This document shows, piece by piece, positions 25,665-34,970 of a DNA stretch of 64,000 bases (positions are counted from its first letter, which is position 1; every line of letters starts with the position of its first letter). The notes beneath the pieces were generated by a model that was not told where the DNA came from, did no database searches, and saw only the letters and a list, made by a program, of their open reading frames with translations. Origin of the DNA: Thermaerobacter subterraneus DSM 13965 (GTDB lineage Bacteria > Bacillota > Sulfobacillia > Thermaerobacterales > Thermaerobacteraceae). Where the stretch lies: assembly GCF_000183545.2 (NCBI RefSeq), contig NZ_JH976536.1, positions 62,001-126,000 on the forward strand. Reading direction: 5' to 3'. A program made the translations under genes and the position numbers.

Positions 25665-26521
25665 CGATGGAATATACTGGATCTCGCGGGCCACTGCGCT
25701 GGGTGGGACTGTTCGCGACGAAACCGGCCGGTCAGGAAATGGCTGCCCGGCTCGCCCCCTGGCTTGACCGCCGCGGCGTGGCGGTGGTGCATCTGCCGGC
25801 GGCGGGGGTCGACGGGCCGCGGGAAACCCGGGGGTGGCCGGCAGAGGCGGGCGTGGTCGTCTCGTTGGGAGGCGACGGCACCTTGTTGCGGGCGGCGCGG
25901 GTGGTGCCGGCGGCGGTGCCGCTGCTGGGCGTCAACCTGGGCCGGGTGGGCTTTCTGGCCGAGGTGTCGCCCGCCGAGGTCTGGGACATGCTGCCCGCGG
26001 TGCTGGAGGGCCGGTTCGTCCTGGACGAGCGCCGCCTCCTGGAGGGGACGGCGGGCGGCCAGGACCTCTGGGCGGTGAACGACCTGGTGGTGCGCAGCGG
26101 GGCCACCGCGCGCCTCCTGCGCCTGCGCCTGACGGTGGACGGCCAGCTGGCGGCGGAGATGGCCGGTGACGGCGTGGTGCTGGCGACCGCCACCGGGTCG
26201 ACGGCCTACGGGCTGGCGGCGGGCGGCCCGGCGGTGCCGCCGGACCTGGAATGCCTGGTGGTGGTGCCCCTCAATTCCTTCAGCCTGGGGGTGCGGCCGT
26301 TTCTGGTGGCCCCGCAACGGGCGGTGACGGTGGAACTGGTGGAAGGCGATGCGCTGGTGACGGCCGACGGCCAGGAGAGCCGCCCGCTGGCCGCCGGGCA
26401 GCAGCTCGTGGCCCGGCTGGGCCGCCGCACCCTGCGACTGGTACGGCGGAGCCCGTGGCCTTTCTATGAGGTCCTGCGGGCCAAGCTCTTTACCACGCCC
26501 GAAGGAGGGGGGCGCCGGTGA
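25661..26521 (+). CDS. nadK: NAD kinase
   Basis: Makes NADP from NAD and ATP (or polyphosphate). The GGDGT motif is in VVSLGGDGTLLRAA, followed by LGVNLGRVGFLAE, AVNDLVVRSG and the TATGSTAYGLAAGGP signature. It has 286 residues. The ATG overlaps the stop of the M20 gene; a second ATG at 25667 is possible. Its stop overlaps argR. The tlyA-nadK-argR-recN order is the usual Firmicute one. Confidence 0.95.
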   Translation: MTMEYTGSRGPLRWVGLFATKPAGQEMAARLAPWLDRRGVAVVHLPAAGVDGPRETRGWPAEAGVVVSLGGDGTLLRAARVVPAAVPLLGVNLGRVGFLAEVSPAEVWDMLPAVLEGRFVLDERRLLEGTAGGQDLWAVNDLVVRSGATARLLRLRLTVDGQLAAEMAGDGVVLATATGSTAYGLAAGGPAVPPDLECLVVVPLNSFSLGVRPFLVAPQRAVTVELVEGDALVTADGQESRPLAAGQQLVARLGRRTLRLVRRSPWPFYEVLRAKLFTTPEGGGRR

Positions 26522-26964
26522 AGTCCAGGCGCCAGCGCCTGATCCTGGAGATCATCCAGACCATGCCCATCGAAACCCAGGAAGAACTGGTCCGGGAACT
26601 GGAACGGCGGGGATTCCCGGCTACCCAGGCCACCGTCTCCCGCGACATCAAGGAGCTGGGGCTGGTCAAGTCGCCCACGGGCGACGGCCGCTACTGTTAC
26701 GCTTTGCCGGAGGCGGCACCCGGCGGGCGCGAGCGCCTGCGGCGGCTCTTCCGCGAGTCGCTGCTGGACATCGACGTCAGCGAGAACCTGGTGGTGGTGA
26801 AGACCCTTCGCGGCACCGCCGCCGCGGCGGGCGAGGCCATTGACCAGCTGGGCTGGACCGAGATCGTGGGCACGGTGGCCGGAGACAATACGGTGCTGGT
26901 GGTGGTCCGCTCGCGGGAACTGGCGCCGGCGGTGGCCGAGCGGTTCCGGGAGCTGGCCCGGTAG
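26518..26964 (+). CDS. argR: Arginine repressor ArgR
   Basis: Hexameric DNA-binding regulator of arginine biosynthesis and catabolism. The winged helix carries ATQATVSRDIKELGLVK; the C-terminal arginine-binding domain has GTVAGDNTVLVVVRS. It has 148 residues, the normal size. GTG start at 26518 follows GAAGGAGGGG. No arginine gene is in the window, so its targets lie elsewhere. Confidence 0.95.
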   Translation: MKSRRQRLILEIIQTMPIETQEELVRELERRGFPATQATVSRDIKELGLVKSPTGDGRYCYALPEAAPGGRERLRRLFRESLLDIDVSENLVVVKTLRGTAAAAGEAIDQLGWTEIVGTVAGDNTVLVVVRSRELAPAVAERFRELAR

Positions 26965-27009
26965 GGCGGAGCCGCCGAGAGCCGCCGGGCGTCGACGGGA
27001 GGGAGCCGG

Positions 27010-28740
27010 GTGCTGGCGGAGCTGGTGATCGAGAACATCGCGTTGATCGATACCGCCCACGTGGAATTCGGTCCCGGCCTCAACCTCTTGACCGGCGAGA
27101 CGGGGGCGGGCAAGTCCATCCTGATCGACGCCCTGGGCCTCGCCCTGGGGGACCGGGCCAGCCCCGACCGGGTCCGCGAGGGTGCGGAATCCGGCCGGGT
27201 GGACGCCGTCTTTCACATCGGACGGGCCCCGGGCCCCCGGCTGGCGGCGGTCCTGGAGGAGGCGGGACTGCAGCCCGACGAGGACGGCCGGCTGATCCTG
27301 ACGCGGGAGGTCAGCCGGGCCGGGCGCAGCACGGCGCGCATCAACGGCCGGCCGGTCACCACAGCCCTGCTGCGCCAGGTGGGAGCGCTGCTGGTGGAGG
27401 TTCACGGCCAGGGCGACAACCAGGCCCTGCTGGATCCCGACCAGCAGCTGGAGTGGCTGGATGCCCTGGCGGGCGGCGAAGTGGCGGCCCTGCGCGCGCA
27501 GCTGGCCGACAGGGTCGCGCGGCTGCGGGAACTGGCCGCCCGCCTGCGGCACCTGGCCGCGGACCCGCGGGAGCGGGAGCGCGAGCTCGACCTGCTGCGC
27601 TTTCAGCGCGACGAGATCGACGCCGCCCAGCTGGTGCCCGGCGAGGAGGACGAGCTGGCGGCCCGCCGGCGGCTGCTGGCTGGGGCGGAGCGGCTGGCCC
27701 GCCACCTGGGCGAGGCCTACGAGGCCCTGTACGCCGCCGGCTCCTCCGCCGCCGACCGGCTGGGCGAAGCAGCCCGGGCCCTGGAGGAAGCCAGCGCCAT
27801 CGATCCCGCCCTGGCCGGCCTGGCCCAGCGGGTGCGGGGTCTGGAGTACGAGGTGGAAGAGGCGGCCCGGGACGTCCGGTCAAGGGCGGCGGCCGTCGAG
27901 TATGATCCCGACGCTCTGGCCCAGGTGGAGGAACGCCTGGCCCGCCTTCAGGACCTCAAGCGCAAGTACGGCGATTCCATCGAGGAGATCCTGGCCTACC
28001 GGCGCCAGGTGGCGGAGCGCATCGCCGAGCTGGAGGGCGCGGCCGAGCGGGTGGCCATGCTGGAAGCGGAACGGCAGCGGATCCTGGCCGAGGCGGCCGG
28101 CCTGGCGCGCCAGCTCCACCAGGCGCGCCGGGAGGCGGCCGGCCGGCTGAGCCGCCAGCTGCGGCCCATCCTGGCCGCCCTGGGCATGCCGGGAGCCGGC
28201 TTGTCGGTCGCCTTCCAGACGGTCCCCGACCCGGCTGGTGTCCCCTGGGAGGGCGGCACGGTCCGCCTGACCGAAAGGGGCGTCGACCGGGTGGAGTTTT
28301 TGCTGGCGCCCAACCCGGGCGAGCCGCCCAGGCCCCTGGCGCGCGCCGCTTCCGGCGGCGAGCGGTCGCGGGTGATGCTGGCCTTGCGCAGCCTGCACGT
28401 GACAGCCGGAGAGGTGCCTACGGTGATCTTCGACGAGGTCGACACCGGCGTGGGCGGCGAGACGGCGTGGGCCGTGGGCCAGCGCCTGGCGGCCCTGGCG
28501 CGGGCTCGCCAGGTCCTCTGCGTCACCCACCTGGCACCCATCACCGCCCTTGCCGACCGGCACCTGGCGGTCCGCAAGGAGACCCGCGGCGGGCGGACCC
28601 GCACCACGATCCGCACCCTTGCAGGAGAAGAGCGGCTGCAAGAGCTGGCCCGCATGCTGGGCACGGGTTCGGGTCAGGAGGGAACCGGGGCGGCGCGCCT
28701 GCTGCTGGAGCGCGCCCGGAAGCTTCGCCAGGCTGGATGA
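27010..28740 (+). CDS. recN: DNA repair protein RecN
   Basis: SMC-like ATPase acting early in double-strand-break repair. The Walker A motif is in LLTGETGAGKSILIDAL (about residues 28-44), the ABC signature in ARAASGGERSRVMLAL and Walker B in VIFDEVDTGVGGE. The middle is a long coiled coil. It has 576 residues. Start GTG 27010 is preceded by GGGAGGG. With Ku and its ligase 33 kb downstream, the window carries both homologous and end-joining repair factors. Confidence 0.95.
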   Translation: MLAELVIENIALIDTAHVEFGPGLNLLTGETGAGKSILIDALGLALGDRASPDRVREGAESGRVDAVFHIGRAPGPRLAAVLEEAGLQPDEDGRLILTREVSRAGRSTARINGRPVTTALLRQVGALLVEVHGQGDNQALLDPDQQLEWLDALAGGEVAALRAQLADRVARLRELAARLRHLAADPRERERELDLLRFQRDEIDAAQLVPGEEDELAARRRLLAGAERLARHLGEAYEALYAAGSSAADRLGEAARALEEASAIDPALAGLAQRVRGLEYEVEEAARDVRSRAAAVEYDPDALAQVEERLARLQDLKRKYGDSIEEILAYRRQVAERIAELEGAAERVAMLEAERQRILAEAAGLARQLHQARREAAGRLSRQLRPILAALGMPGAGLSVAFQTVPDPAGVPWEGGTVRLTERGVDRVEFLLAPNPGEPPRPLARAASGGERSRVMLALRSLHVTAGEVPTVIFDEVDTGVGGETAWAVGQRLAALARARQVLCVTHLAPITALADRHLAVRKETRGGRTRTTIRTLAGEERLQELARMLGTGSGQEGTGAARLLLERARKLRQAG

Positions 28741-29446
28741 GCCGCCGGCCGGGGTCCGGCGCGGCGCGACCCTGCGCGGCGGGAACGGTCCCGCGCGGCG
28801 CGGACCCGCGCCCTCAACGCCGCGCCCGGGCCTGCCCCAGGGGTGCCCGACAAGGCGCCCGGCCCGGACGGCCCGGCCACCCGGCTTCCGGCTCCCCCGC
28901 CACGGCCCCCGCCGCGCCCGCCCCTTCACGCCGGCGCAAGCCCTTTGATCCCCAAGCGGGCCGCCCAGAGCGCCCGCGCGCGAAACGAAGGCGCGCCCGC
29001 GCGTCCAACGAAGGCCTGCGCGCAGGGTGCCGGGCACGTTCTGCCCTGTGCACCGGCCGGGACGTCGAGGCCAGGGCTTCCCGGGCGTCGTGCCGCGAGC
29101 CGTGCCGCCCCCGTGCCGCCCCGCCCCACGCCGGCCCTCGCCCAGATCCGGCCGCGGTGGCGGCCCGGCCTGGGGGTGGTAGCCCGGGGCGCCGGCTTCC
29201 ACCCCTTGCAACCTTTCCGTAACATCCGCCCGTGCCCTTCGCCCGACACTACCCCTGGGCGGCGTCCTGCTCCTTGGGGAGCGCTGCAGCCGCCGGCCGT
29301 TCCTTGACAAGCGGAACAACCGGCCGTTTCCTGCGTCGCCCGCTCTTTCCCCCGGGCGTAGCAGGATGCAGCGAAGGTCCCGGCAGGAGGCCACGGGGCA
29401 CGACCCGGCCGCGCGCGGGGACGGGGTCCCTCCAGAAAAGGAGGGG
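28741..29446. other. Long non-coding stretch recN-spoIVB
   Basis: About 700 bases without a credible gene; reading frames here are Arg/Pro/Ala-rich and show no known fold. Toward spoIVB the sequence becomes less GC-rich. CCGGCCGTTCC-type words flank a TTGACA (29304-29309) in a partial inverted repeat, but no -10 is seen at the right distance. It probably holds the spoIVB promoter; spoIVB is forespore-expressed in Bacillus, but I cannot assign sigma-F/G elements. Confidence 0.4.
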
Positions 29447-31132
29447 ATGCCCTTGCGCCCAGCGCGAGTCCGGAGGGCCGGGGTGTGGGGCGCGGCGGCG
29501 GCCGCGTTCCTCCTGGTACTGCTGGCCCGCTGGCAGGTGGCGATTCCCGGTCACGTCCGGCTCACGCCGGATTCGGTGCAGAAGCTCGGGCCTGGCCTTC
29601 CCATCCCCATCTCGGTGCGGGCCGAACCGCCAGGTGTGCTGGACGTGGGCGGGGGAACCGGCGGCACCACCCGCCTTCCCCTGTCGCTGGCGGCCCAGCG
29701 GCCCGGCGTGGCCCGCCTGGAGATGAGCCTCTTCGGGTGGATGCCCCTGCGGCCCGTCACCGTGGAGGTGGTACCCCGGGTCGAGGTGGTTCCGGGGGGC
29801 CAGGCGGTGGGCGTGATGGTGCAGGCCCGTGGCGTGCTGGTGGTGGACTACGCGCCGGTGCCCCTGGACGGTGGCGGCACGGCGGAGCCGGCGCGGCAGG
29901 CCGGGCTGAAACCGGGGGATCTGATCACCCGCATCAACGGCGAACCGGTGGACAGCGATGCCGAAGCCGTCCGGCTGATCGACCGGGCGGGCCGGCAGGG
30001 CGAACCGGTGGAGGTGGAGGTGCGGCGCGGGGACCAGGTGCTTACCCGCCGCATCGAGCCGCTTTACAACCGGGACCAGCAACGCTTTGCCATCGGCATC
30101 TGGGTGCGCGACCGGGTGGCCGGGGTGGGGACCCTGACTTTCTACCATCCGGGCACCGGTCGTTACGCCGCCCTGGGTCACGTGGTGGCGGACCCGGAAA
30201 CCCAGGTTCCCCTGCCCGTGGGTGACGGCCAGATCCTGCCCGCCCGGATCACGGCCATCGAGCCGTCACGGCGGGGCGATCCAGGGGAGAAGATCGGCGT
30301 GGTGCCGCCCGGGGCCACGGCCCTGGGAACCATCGACCGCAACACGCCCGTCGGCATCGCCGGCCGGCTGCTGGCCGAACCGCGCCCGGGACCCGTCCGC
30401 CACCCGGTCCCGGTGGCCACGGCCGGCGAGGTCCATCCCGGGCCCGCCCAGATCTTGACCGTCCTGGACGGGGAGGAGCCGCGGGCCTTCCAGGTGGAGA
30501 TCCAGCGGGTCACCGGCGCCGGGGACGGCCGCGACCTGGTGATCCGGGTGACCGATCCCGAACTGCTGGCCCGGACGGGGGGCATCGTCCAGGGCATGAG
30601 CGGCAGCCCCATTCTCCAGGATGGCCGCCTGGTGGGGGCGGTGACCCATGTCTTCGTCAACGATGCCACCCGCGGCTACGGGGTGCTGGCGGAGCGAATG
30701 CTGGAGCCGGCCGGCCTGGCAGGGCCGGCTGCAGCCCCCACCGCCCAGGGCGGCCTGCCGGCACCGGACGGCGCGCAGGCGGTATCCGCGGGGGCGCGCT
30801 GGGGACCGGCAGCGGGCGAGGTGCCCGCGGCCATGGCGGTGGAGGAACCGGCACGGAACGGCCTGGTGATCACGCCGGGGCCGGGGTCCCTAAGGGGTCC
30901 CGGCTTCCCGGCTTTTCACCCCACCCGGCGTCCGGGCCGGGGCCGCCGGCTTGGGGGGAAGCAGGCCCTGGCCCCACAAACTCCCGGGACCCGGCGAAGG
31001 TTATCCGTAACGCATGCTTTAAGTCGAACCGGCGCGGCGTCATGTCGGATTTCGTCGACAAGTTTTGTTGTCATTCCGGCAGGAGTTGCCAGGGCGGCTG
31101 ACAAACACGATGAAGGACCCCGGGGATCCTGA
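29447..31132 (+). CDS. spoIVB: SpoIVB signalling protease (S55)
   Basis: Forespore-secreted serine protease that triggers pro-SigmaK processing. It has an N-terminal membrane helix ([16 protein letters not shown]), a PDZ domain ([19 protein letters not shown]) and the S55 catalytic domain with His in [13 protein letters not shown] and Ser in [15 protein letters not shown], ending [11 protein letters not shown]. Family members stop about there. This frame continues for some 135 residues of Gly/Pro/Arg-rich sequence to 31132, through the spo0A control region. AAAGGAGG lies 2 bases before ATG 29447 and 8 bases before TTG 29453, so the true start may be the TTG. An ATG at 29366 has only a weak site. 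Confidence 0.92.
   Translation: MPLRPARVRRAGVWGAAAAAFLLVLLARWQVAIPGHVRLTPDSVQKLGPGLPIPISVRAEPPGVLDVGGGTGGTTRLPLSLAAQRPGVARLEMSLFGWMPLRPVTVEVVPRVEVVPGGQAVGVMVQARGVLVVDYAPVPLDGGGTAEPARQAGLKPGDLITRINGEPVDSDAEAVRLIDRAGRQGEPVEVEVRRGDQVLTRRIEPLYNRDQQRFAIGIWVRDRVAGVGTLTFYHPGTGRYAALGHVVADPETQVPLPVGDGQILPARITAIEPSRRGDPGEKIGVVPPGATALGTIDRNTPVGIAGRLLAEPRPGPVRHPVPVATAGEVHPGPAQILTVLDGEEPRAFQVEIQRVTGAGDGRDLVIRVTDPELLARTGGIVQGMSGSPILQDGRLVGAVTHVFVNDATRGYGVLAERMLEPAGLAGPAAAPTAQGGLPAPDGAQAVSAGARWGPAAGEVPAAMAVEEPARNGLVITPGPGSLRGPGFPAFHPTRRPGRGRRLGGKQALAPQTPGTRRRLSVTHALSRTGAASCRISSTSFVVIPAGVARAADKHDEGPRGS
31022..31060 (+). promoter_or_regulatory. Cluster of 0A-box-like sites before spo0A
   Basis: Three near matches (each 6 of 7) to the Spo0A box TGTCGAA lie within 39 bases: AGTCGAA (31022-31028), TGTCGGA (31043-31049) and, in reverse orientation, GTCGACA (31054-31060). 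They lie 90-128 bases before the spo0A ATG, which would suit autoregulation by Spo0A~P. They also fall inside the 3' end of the spoIVB frame. Confidence 0.5.
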
Positions 31133-31149
31133 AGGAGGCAGACGGAGGC

Positions 31150-31962
31150 ATGGTGCAGGCCGCAACCGCTATGGCACAGCCGGCGCCCGCCCTGCCGGCG
31201 GAGCCGATTCGCGTCCTGATCGCCGATGACAACCGGGAATTTTGCGAGCTCCTGGCCACCTACCTGGAACAGCAGCCGGACATGGAACTGGTGGGCATCG
31301 CCCACGATGGCCAGGACGTGGTGGAGCGGATCCAGTCCTCCGCACCCGATGTGGTCCTGCTGGACGTCATCATGCCCCACCTGGACGGCATCGGGGTTCT
31401 GGAGACCCTGGCGGCCATGGAGCTGCCACGCCGTCCCCAGGTCGTGATGCTGACGGCCTTCGGGCAGGAGTCCGTCAGCCGGCGGGTGGCGGAGCTGGGT
31501 GCCAGCTACTTTGTTTTGAAGCCCTTCGACCTGGACGTCCTGGCGGACCGCATCCGCCAGGTCGCGGGAGCCGGGCGGCAGCCTGCACGCCGGGCGCCTG
31601 CGCCGGCCCGGGACCGCAACCTGGAAGTCGAAGTGACGAACCTGCTCCACCAGATCGGGATCCCGGCCCACATCAAGGGGTATCTTTACCTCCGGGAGGC
31701 CATCCTGCGCGTGGTCCACCGGGTCGAGCTGCTTGGTGCCGTGACCAAGGAGCTCTATCCCTCCATTGCCGTCAAGTACGACACCACGCCCAGCCGGGTC
31801 GAGCGGGCGATCCGGCATGCCATCGAAGTGGCGTGGAACCGCGGCAACATGGACGTGGTGAACCGGCTCTTCGGCCATACGGTGCACGCCGACCGGGGCA
31901 AGCCGACCAATTCGGAGTTCATCGCCATGGTGGCGGACCGCCTGCGGATGAACATGAAGTAG
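31150..31962 (+). CDS. spo0A: Sporulation master regulator Spo0A
   Basis: Response regulator that commits the cell to sporulation. The receiver domain has the acidic pair in [10 protein letters not shown], phospho-acceptor D72 in [12 protein letters not shown], Thr in [11 protein letters not shown] and Lys in [11 protein letters not shown]. The C-terminal DNA-binding domain is typical: [20 protein letters not shown] and the recognition-helix segment [17 protein letters not shown]. It has 270 residues, including a 15-residue Ala/Pro lead. AAGGAGG and CGGAGG lie before the ATG. A tandem repeat and a strong terminator follow, so the transcript ends here. Confidence 0.97.
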   Translation: MVQAATAMAQPAPALPAEPIRVLIADDNREFCELLATYLEQQPDMELVGIAHDGQDVVERIQSSAPDVVLLDVIMPHLDGIGVLETLAAMELPRRPQVVMLTAFGQESVSRRVAELGASYFVLKPFDLDVLADRIRQVAGAGRQPARRAPAPARDRNLEVEVTNLLHQIGIPAHIKGYLYLREAILRVVHRVELLGAVTKELYPSIAVKYDTTPSRVERAIRHAIEVAWNRGNMDVVNRLFGHTVHADRGKPTNSEFIAMVADRLRMNMK

Positions 31963-31964
31963 CC

Positions 31965-32003
31965 CGCCAGAGCACAGCGCCAGAGCACAGCGCCAGAGCA
32001 CGG
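31965..32003. repeat. Three tandem 13-bp repeats after spo0A
   Basis: CGCCAGAGCACAG occurs at 31965 and 31978 exactly and at 31991 with one change, starting three bases after the spo0A stop codon. It lies in the 3' untranslated part of the spo0A message just before the terminator. Confidence 0.85.
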
Positions 32004-32016
32004 CCGGCCAAGGAAA

Positions 32017-32058
32017 GGCAGGGCACCCCCGCCCGGCGGGGGCCCTGCCCTTTTATTT
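32017..32058 (+). terminator. Intrinsic terminator after spo0A
   Basis: GGCAGGG (32017-32023) pairs with CCCTGCC (32043-32049), and inside it CCCCCGC pairs with GCGGGGG. The tail reads CTTTTATTT. This is a clear rho-independent terminator that separates spo0A from the steA operon. Confidence 0.92.
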
Positions 32059-32149
32059 CCCTCCTCGTACCCGGCACCCCCAGGCCTGCGATAACCGCCG
32101 GTGGATTTGGAAATATTCAGTGGCGGAACCGGTACGGGGAGGGCATCCC

Positions 32150-33271
32150 ATGCGGGTGACCGGTCCGGCGCGGGTCGACCGGCGGACCAAGCGGCTGGTG
32201 CGGCGCCTCCGCCCGGGCGACATCGCCGTAGTGGCCCACCGGGACATGGACGAGGTGGCCGCCCGCTCGCTGGTGGACGCCGGTGTCCGTGCCGTCCTCA
32301 ACGCCGAAGAAACCCTGACGGGCCGGTACCCCGCCACCGGGGCCGCCGTCCTGCTGGCGGCCGGCATTCCGGTCCTGGACGGCCTGGGGGAGGCCCTTTT
32401 GAACAGCATCCGCGACGGCGACCCCCTGCGGGTGGAGGAGGCCACCGTCTGGTGCGGCGACCGGTACCTGGGCCGCGGCACACCTCTGACGCGCCGGTAC
32501 GTGGAGGAACGCATGGCCCGGGCCCGGGCCAACCTGGACCTGGAGCTGGCGCGGTTCCTGGAAAACACCCTGGAGCGGGCGCGCCGCGAGCGGGACCTGG
32601 TGCTGGAGCGCTGGGAACTGCCGCCGCTGCGCACCCGGCTCGAGGGGCGGCAGGTGCTGCTGGTGGCGCGGGGGCCAGCCTACCGGGAAGACCTGGCCGC
32701 CATCCGGCCCTACATCGAAGAGGTGCGGCCGGTGCTGATCGGCATCGACGGCGGCGCCGACGCCCTGCTGGCGGAAGGCTACCGCCCGGACCTGATCATC
32801 GGCGACATGGACAGCGTCTCCGACCGGGCCCTCTGCTGCGGGGCGGAGCTGGTGGTCCACGCCTACCCCGACGGGCGGGCCCCGGGAGCGGAGCGGCTTC
32901 GTTCCCTGGGGCTCCCTGCCGTGCGCTTCGCCGCGCCCGGAACCAGCGAGGACGCGGCCATGCTGCTGGCCTACCAGGCGGGGGCCGACCTGATGGTGGC
33001 GGTGGGCACCCACACCAACCTGGTGGACTTCCTGGACAAGGGGCGGGAGGGAATGGCCAGCACCCTGCTCGTGCGGCTGAAGGTGGGGACCCACCTGGTG
33101 GATGCCAAGGGCGTCAGCCGGATCTACCGCTCGCGGCTGACCGGCCGGCACCTGGCCCACCTGGTGGTGGCGGCCCTGGTTCCCGTCGCGGCCATGGTGG
33201 CCGTCTCCCCCTGGCTGCGCACCTGGCTGGAACTGGTCTGGCTGCAGGCGCGGGTGGCCCTGGGGTGGTGA
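32150..33271 (+). CDS. steA: SteA-like cytokinetic ring protein (thiamine pyrophosphokinase-like)
   Basis: Similar to SteA, a divisome protein of actinobacteria found next to SteB/MctB and recN, and present in many spore formers behind spo0A. The core resembles the thiamine-pyrophosphokinase catalytic domain (VLIGIDGGADALLAEGYRPD, IIGDMDSVSD). A C-terminal membrane segment (HLVVAALVPVAAMVAVSPWL) suggests attachment to the membrane. ATG 32150 is chosen because GGGGAGGG sits 7 bases upstream; a GTG at 32120 would add ten residues. It has 373 residues. Whether it has enzyme activity is unknown. Confidence 0.85.
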   Translation: MRVTGPARVDRRTKRLVRRLRPGDIAVVAHRDMDEVAARSLVDAGVRAVLNAEETLTGRYPATGAAVLLAAGIPVLDGLGEALLNSIRDGDPLRVEEATVWCGDRYLGRGTPLTRRYVEERMARARANLDLELARFLENTLERARRERDLVLERWELPPLRTRLEGRQVLLVARGPAYREDLAAIRPYIEEVRPVLIGIDGGADALLAEGYRPDLIIGDMDSVSDRALCCGAELVVHAYPDGRAPGAERLRSLGLPAVRFAAPGTSEDAAMLLAYQAGADLMVAVGTHTNLVDFLDKGREGMASTLLVRLKVGTHLVDAKGVSRIYRSRLTGRHLAHLVVAALVPVAAMVAVSPWLRTWLELVWLQARVALGW

Positions 33272-33363
33272 GGGGCCACAAGCCCCCAAGGGACGGGGCC
33301 CCGGCCCGCATCTGGCGCCGGCATGGCGCGTCGACCGCCGCGTTGACCAAGGGAGGAAGCGTC

Positions 33364-34233
33364 GTGGGACGACCGGGTCCCCTGGGACTGCGATATCACC
33401 TGCTCACGTTGATGGCCGTGTTCCTCGCCCTGGGCGTGGGAATCTTCATCGGCGCGGGGATGCTGGACGACCGGACCCTGCTGGAGCGCCAGCAGGCCCT
33501 CATCCGTTCCCTGGAAGAGGACTTCGCCGCCCTGCGCCGGGACACCGCCCTCCTGCGCAGCGAGAACCGGCGCCTGAGCAGCGAGCTGGCCCGCTACGGC
33601 CAGGCCGAGCAGGCCCTGGCCTCCCTGGCGGTGGAGGGCCGGCTCACGGGCCGGAGGATCGCCCTGGTGGTGCTGGGCGAGGCCGAGGCGCCCCTGGCCC
33701 AGGAGGCGGCCCAACTGCTCCAGGCTGCAGCGGCCCGCCCGGGTGCCCGGCTGGTGGTCGACCCCGGCCTGGCGCAGCTGGTCGGCCGCTGGCCCGAGGT
33801 GGCGGCGGCCGCCCTGGGTACCCCGGGGGCGGGCCGGCAGCACCTGGTCCAGGGCGTCGCCGGGGCCCTGGCGGAAGCCCTGGTCCAGGGTCCGAAGGCC
33901 GAGCCTCCTGCAGGGGTGGCCGGGCTGGCGGCCGTGGGCGGCCTGACCTGGCAACCGGCCCCCGGCGACGGACCGGCCCGGCCGGACGGGGTGGTCATCG
34001 TGCACGCGGCGGGCCACGAACCGGAAGCCATCCTGGGGCCCTTGCTGGAAGCCCTGCAAGGGGAAGGGCTCACCGTGGCCGGCCTGGCGGCCCCCGGCGG
34101 CCAGCGGGCCGCCGTGTACGCTGGTGCCGGGGTCCCGCTGGTGGAAGCCGGCTCGGCCGCAGCCCGGGTCACGCTGATCCTCACCCTGGCCGGCCAGCAG
34201 GACCGGCTGGAGGGTCTGGGGGTGGGCCGGTGA
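33364..34233 (+). CDS. MctB/SteB-like protein (copper transporter family)
   Basis: Matches the family called copper transporter MctB in mycobacteria and SteB in corynebacteria. It has an N-terminal membrane helix (YHLLTLMAVFLALGVGIFIG), a coiled coil (QQALIRSLEEDFAALRRDTA) and a Rossmann-like extracytoplasmic domain. It has 289 residues. GTG 33364 follows GGGAGGA. Pairing with SteA implies a role at the division site or envelope rather than copper transport. The stop overlaps the glycosyltransferase start. Confidence 0.8.
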   Translation: MGRPGPLGLRYHLLTLMAVFLALGVGIFIGAGMLDDRTLLERQQALIRSLEEDFAALRRDTALLRSENRRLSSELARYGQAEQALASLAVEGRLTGRRIALVVLGEAEAPLAQEAAQLLQAAAARPGARLVVDPGLAQLVGRWPEVAAAALGTPGAGRQHLVQGVAGALAEALVQGPKAEPPAGVAGLAAVGGLTWQPAPGDGPARPDGVVIVHAAGHEPEAILGPLLEALQGEGLTVAGLAAPGGQRAAVYAGAGVPLVEAGSAAARVTLILTLAGQQDRLEGLGVGR

Positions 34234-34970
34234 GTACGGCCCGCCCGGAGCTGGCGCGCCAGGAGCCGGCGGTGGAAGCGGTGGTGCCCGCCTACAACGA
34301 AGAAACCACGGTGGCGGAGACGGTTCAGGCCCTGGCCCGCTGTCCTGCCGTGGGTACCGTCTGGGTGGTGGACGACGGCTCCACCGACTCCACGGTCGCC
34401 CGGGCCGCGGCGGCGGGCGCCCGGGTCCTCCGGCTCGGGCGCCGCCGGGGCAAGGCCCAGGCCCTGCTGGCCGGAGCCGCCCGCACCCGGGCGCCGTGGC
34501 TGCTGTTTGCCGACGCCGACCTGGGCCCCTCGGCTGCTCGCCTGGCCGTGCTGGTGGAACGGGCCCTGGCGGGCCAGGCCGACATGCTCATCGCCGCCCC
34601 GCCGCGGCGGCCCGGACGCCACGGCCTGGGGGCTGCCGTAGGCCTGGCCCGCTGGGGGCTGGCCCGTCTGGGCGGCCGGGTGCTGGAGGCCCCCCTGTCG
34701 GGCCAGCGCATCCTGCGCCGCACCCTCCTCGAGCTGGTCCAGCCCCTCCCTCGGGGCTGGGGCATCGAGGTGGCCCTCACCCTGGCGGCGCTGCGGGCCG
34801 GCCTCTCGGTGGTCGAGGTGCCCGTCCCCATCGCCCACCGGGTCACCCGCATGGACCTGGCCGGCTTCCTGCACCGTGGCCACCAGCTGGTGCACATCGC
34901 CTGGACCCTGGCGGCTTGCGCCTGGCAGCACCCGGCAGCCCGGCGCCGGGGAGGGGTGGCGGCCCCGTGA
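34230..34970 (+). CDS. Family 2 glycosyltransferase
   Basis: GT-A fold transferase using a nucleotide-sugar. Signature parts are AVVPAYNEETTVAETVQAL, VWVVDDGSTDST, the DxD in LFADADLG and the acceptor-side SGQRILRR. It has 246 residues and resembles the short DPM1/GT81-like enzymes with no membrane helices. The GTG start overlaps the MctB-like stop and the gene runs into the next. Substrate unknown; with the MraY-like neighbour, a polyprenyl-phosphate-linked envelope glycan is plausible. Confidence 0.85.
   Translation: MSTARPELARQEPAVEAVVPAYNEETTVAETVQALARCPAVGTVWVVDDGSTDSTVARAAAAGARVLRLGRRRGKAQALLAGAARTRAPWLLFADADLGPSAARLAVLVERALAGQADMLIAAPPRRPGRHGLGAAVGLARWGLARLGGRVLEAPLSGQRILRRTLLELVQPLPRGWGIEVALTLAALRAGLSVVEVPVPIAHRVTRMDLAGFLHRGHQLVHIAWTLAACAWQHPAARRRGGVAAP

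Noticed and set aside
28843-29307. Possible small gene in the recN-spoIVB spacer
   Set aside because: Pro/Ala/Arg-biased reading with no conserved features in either strand.
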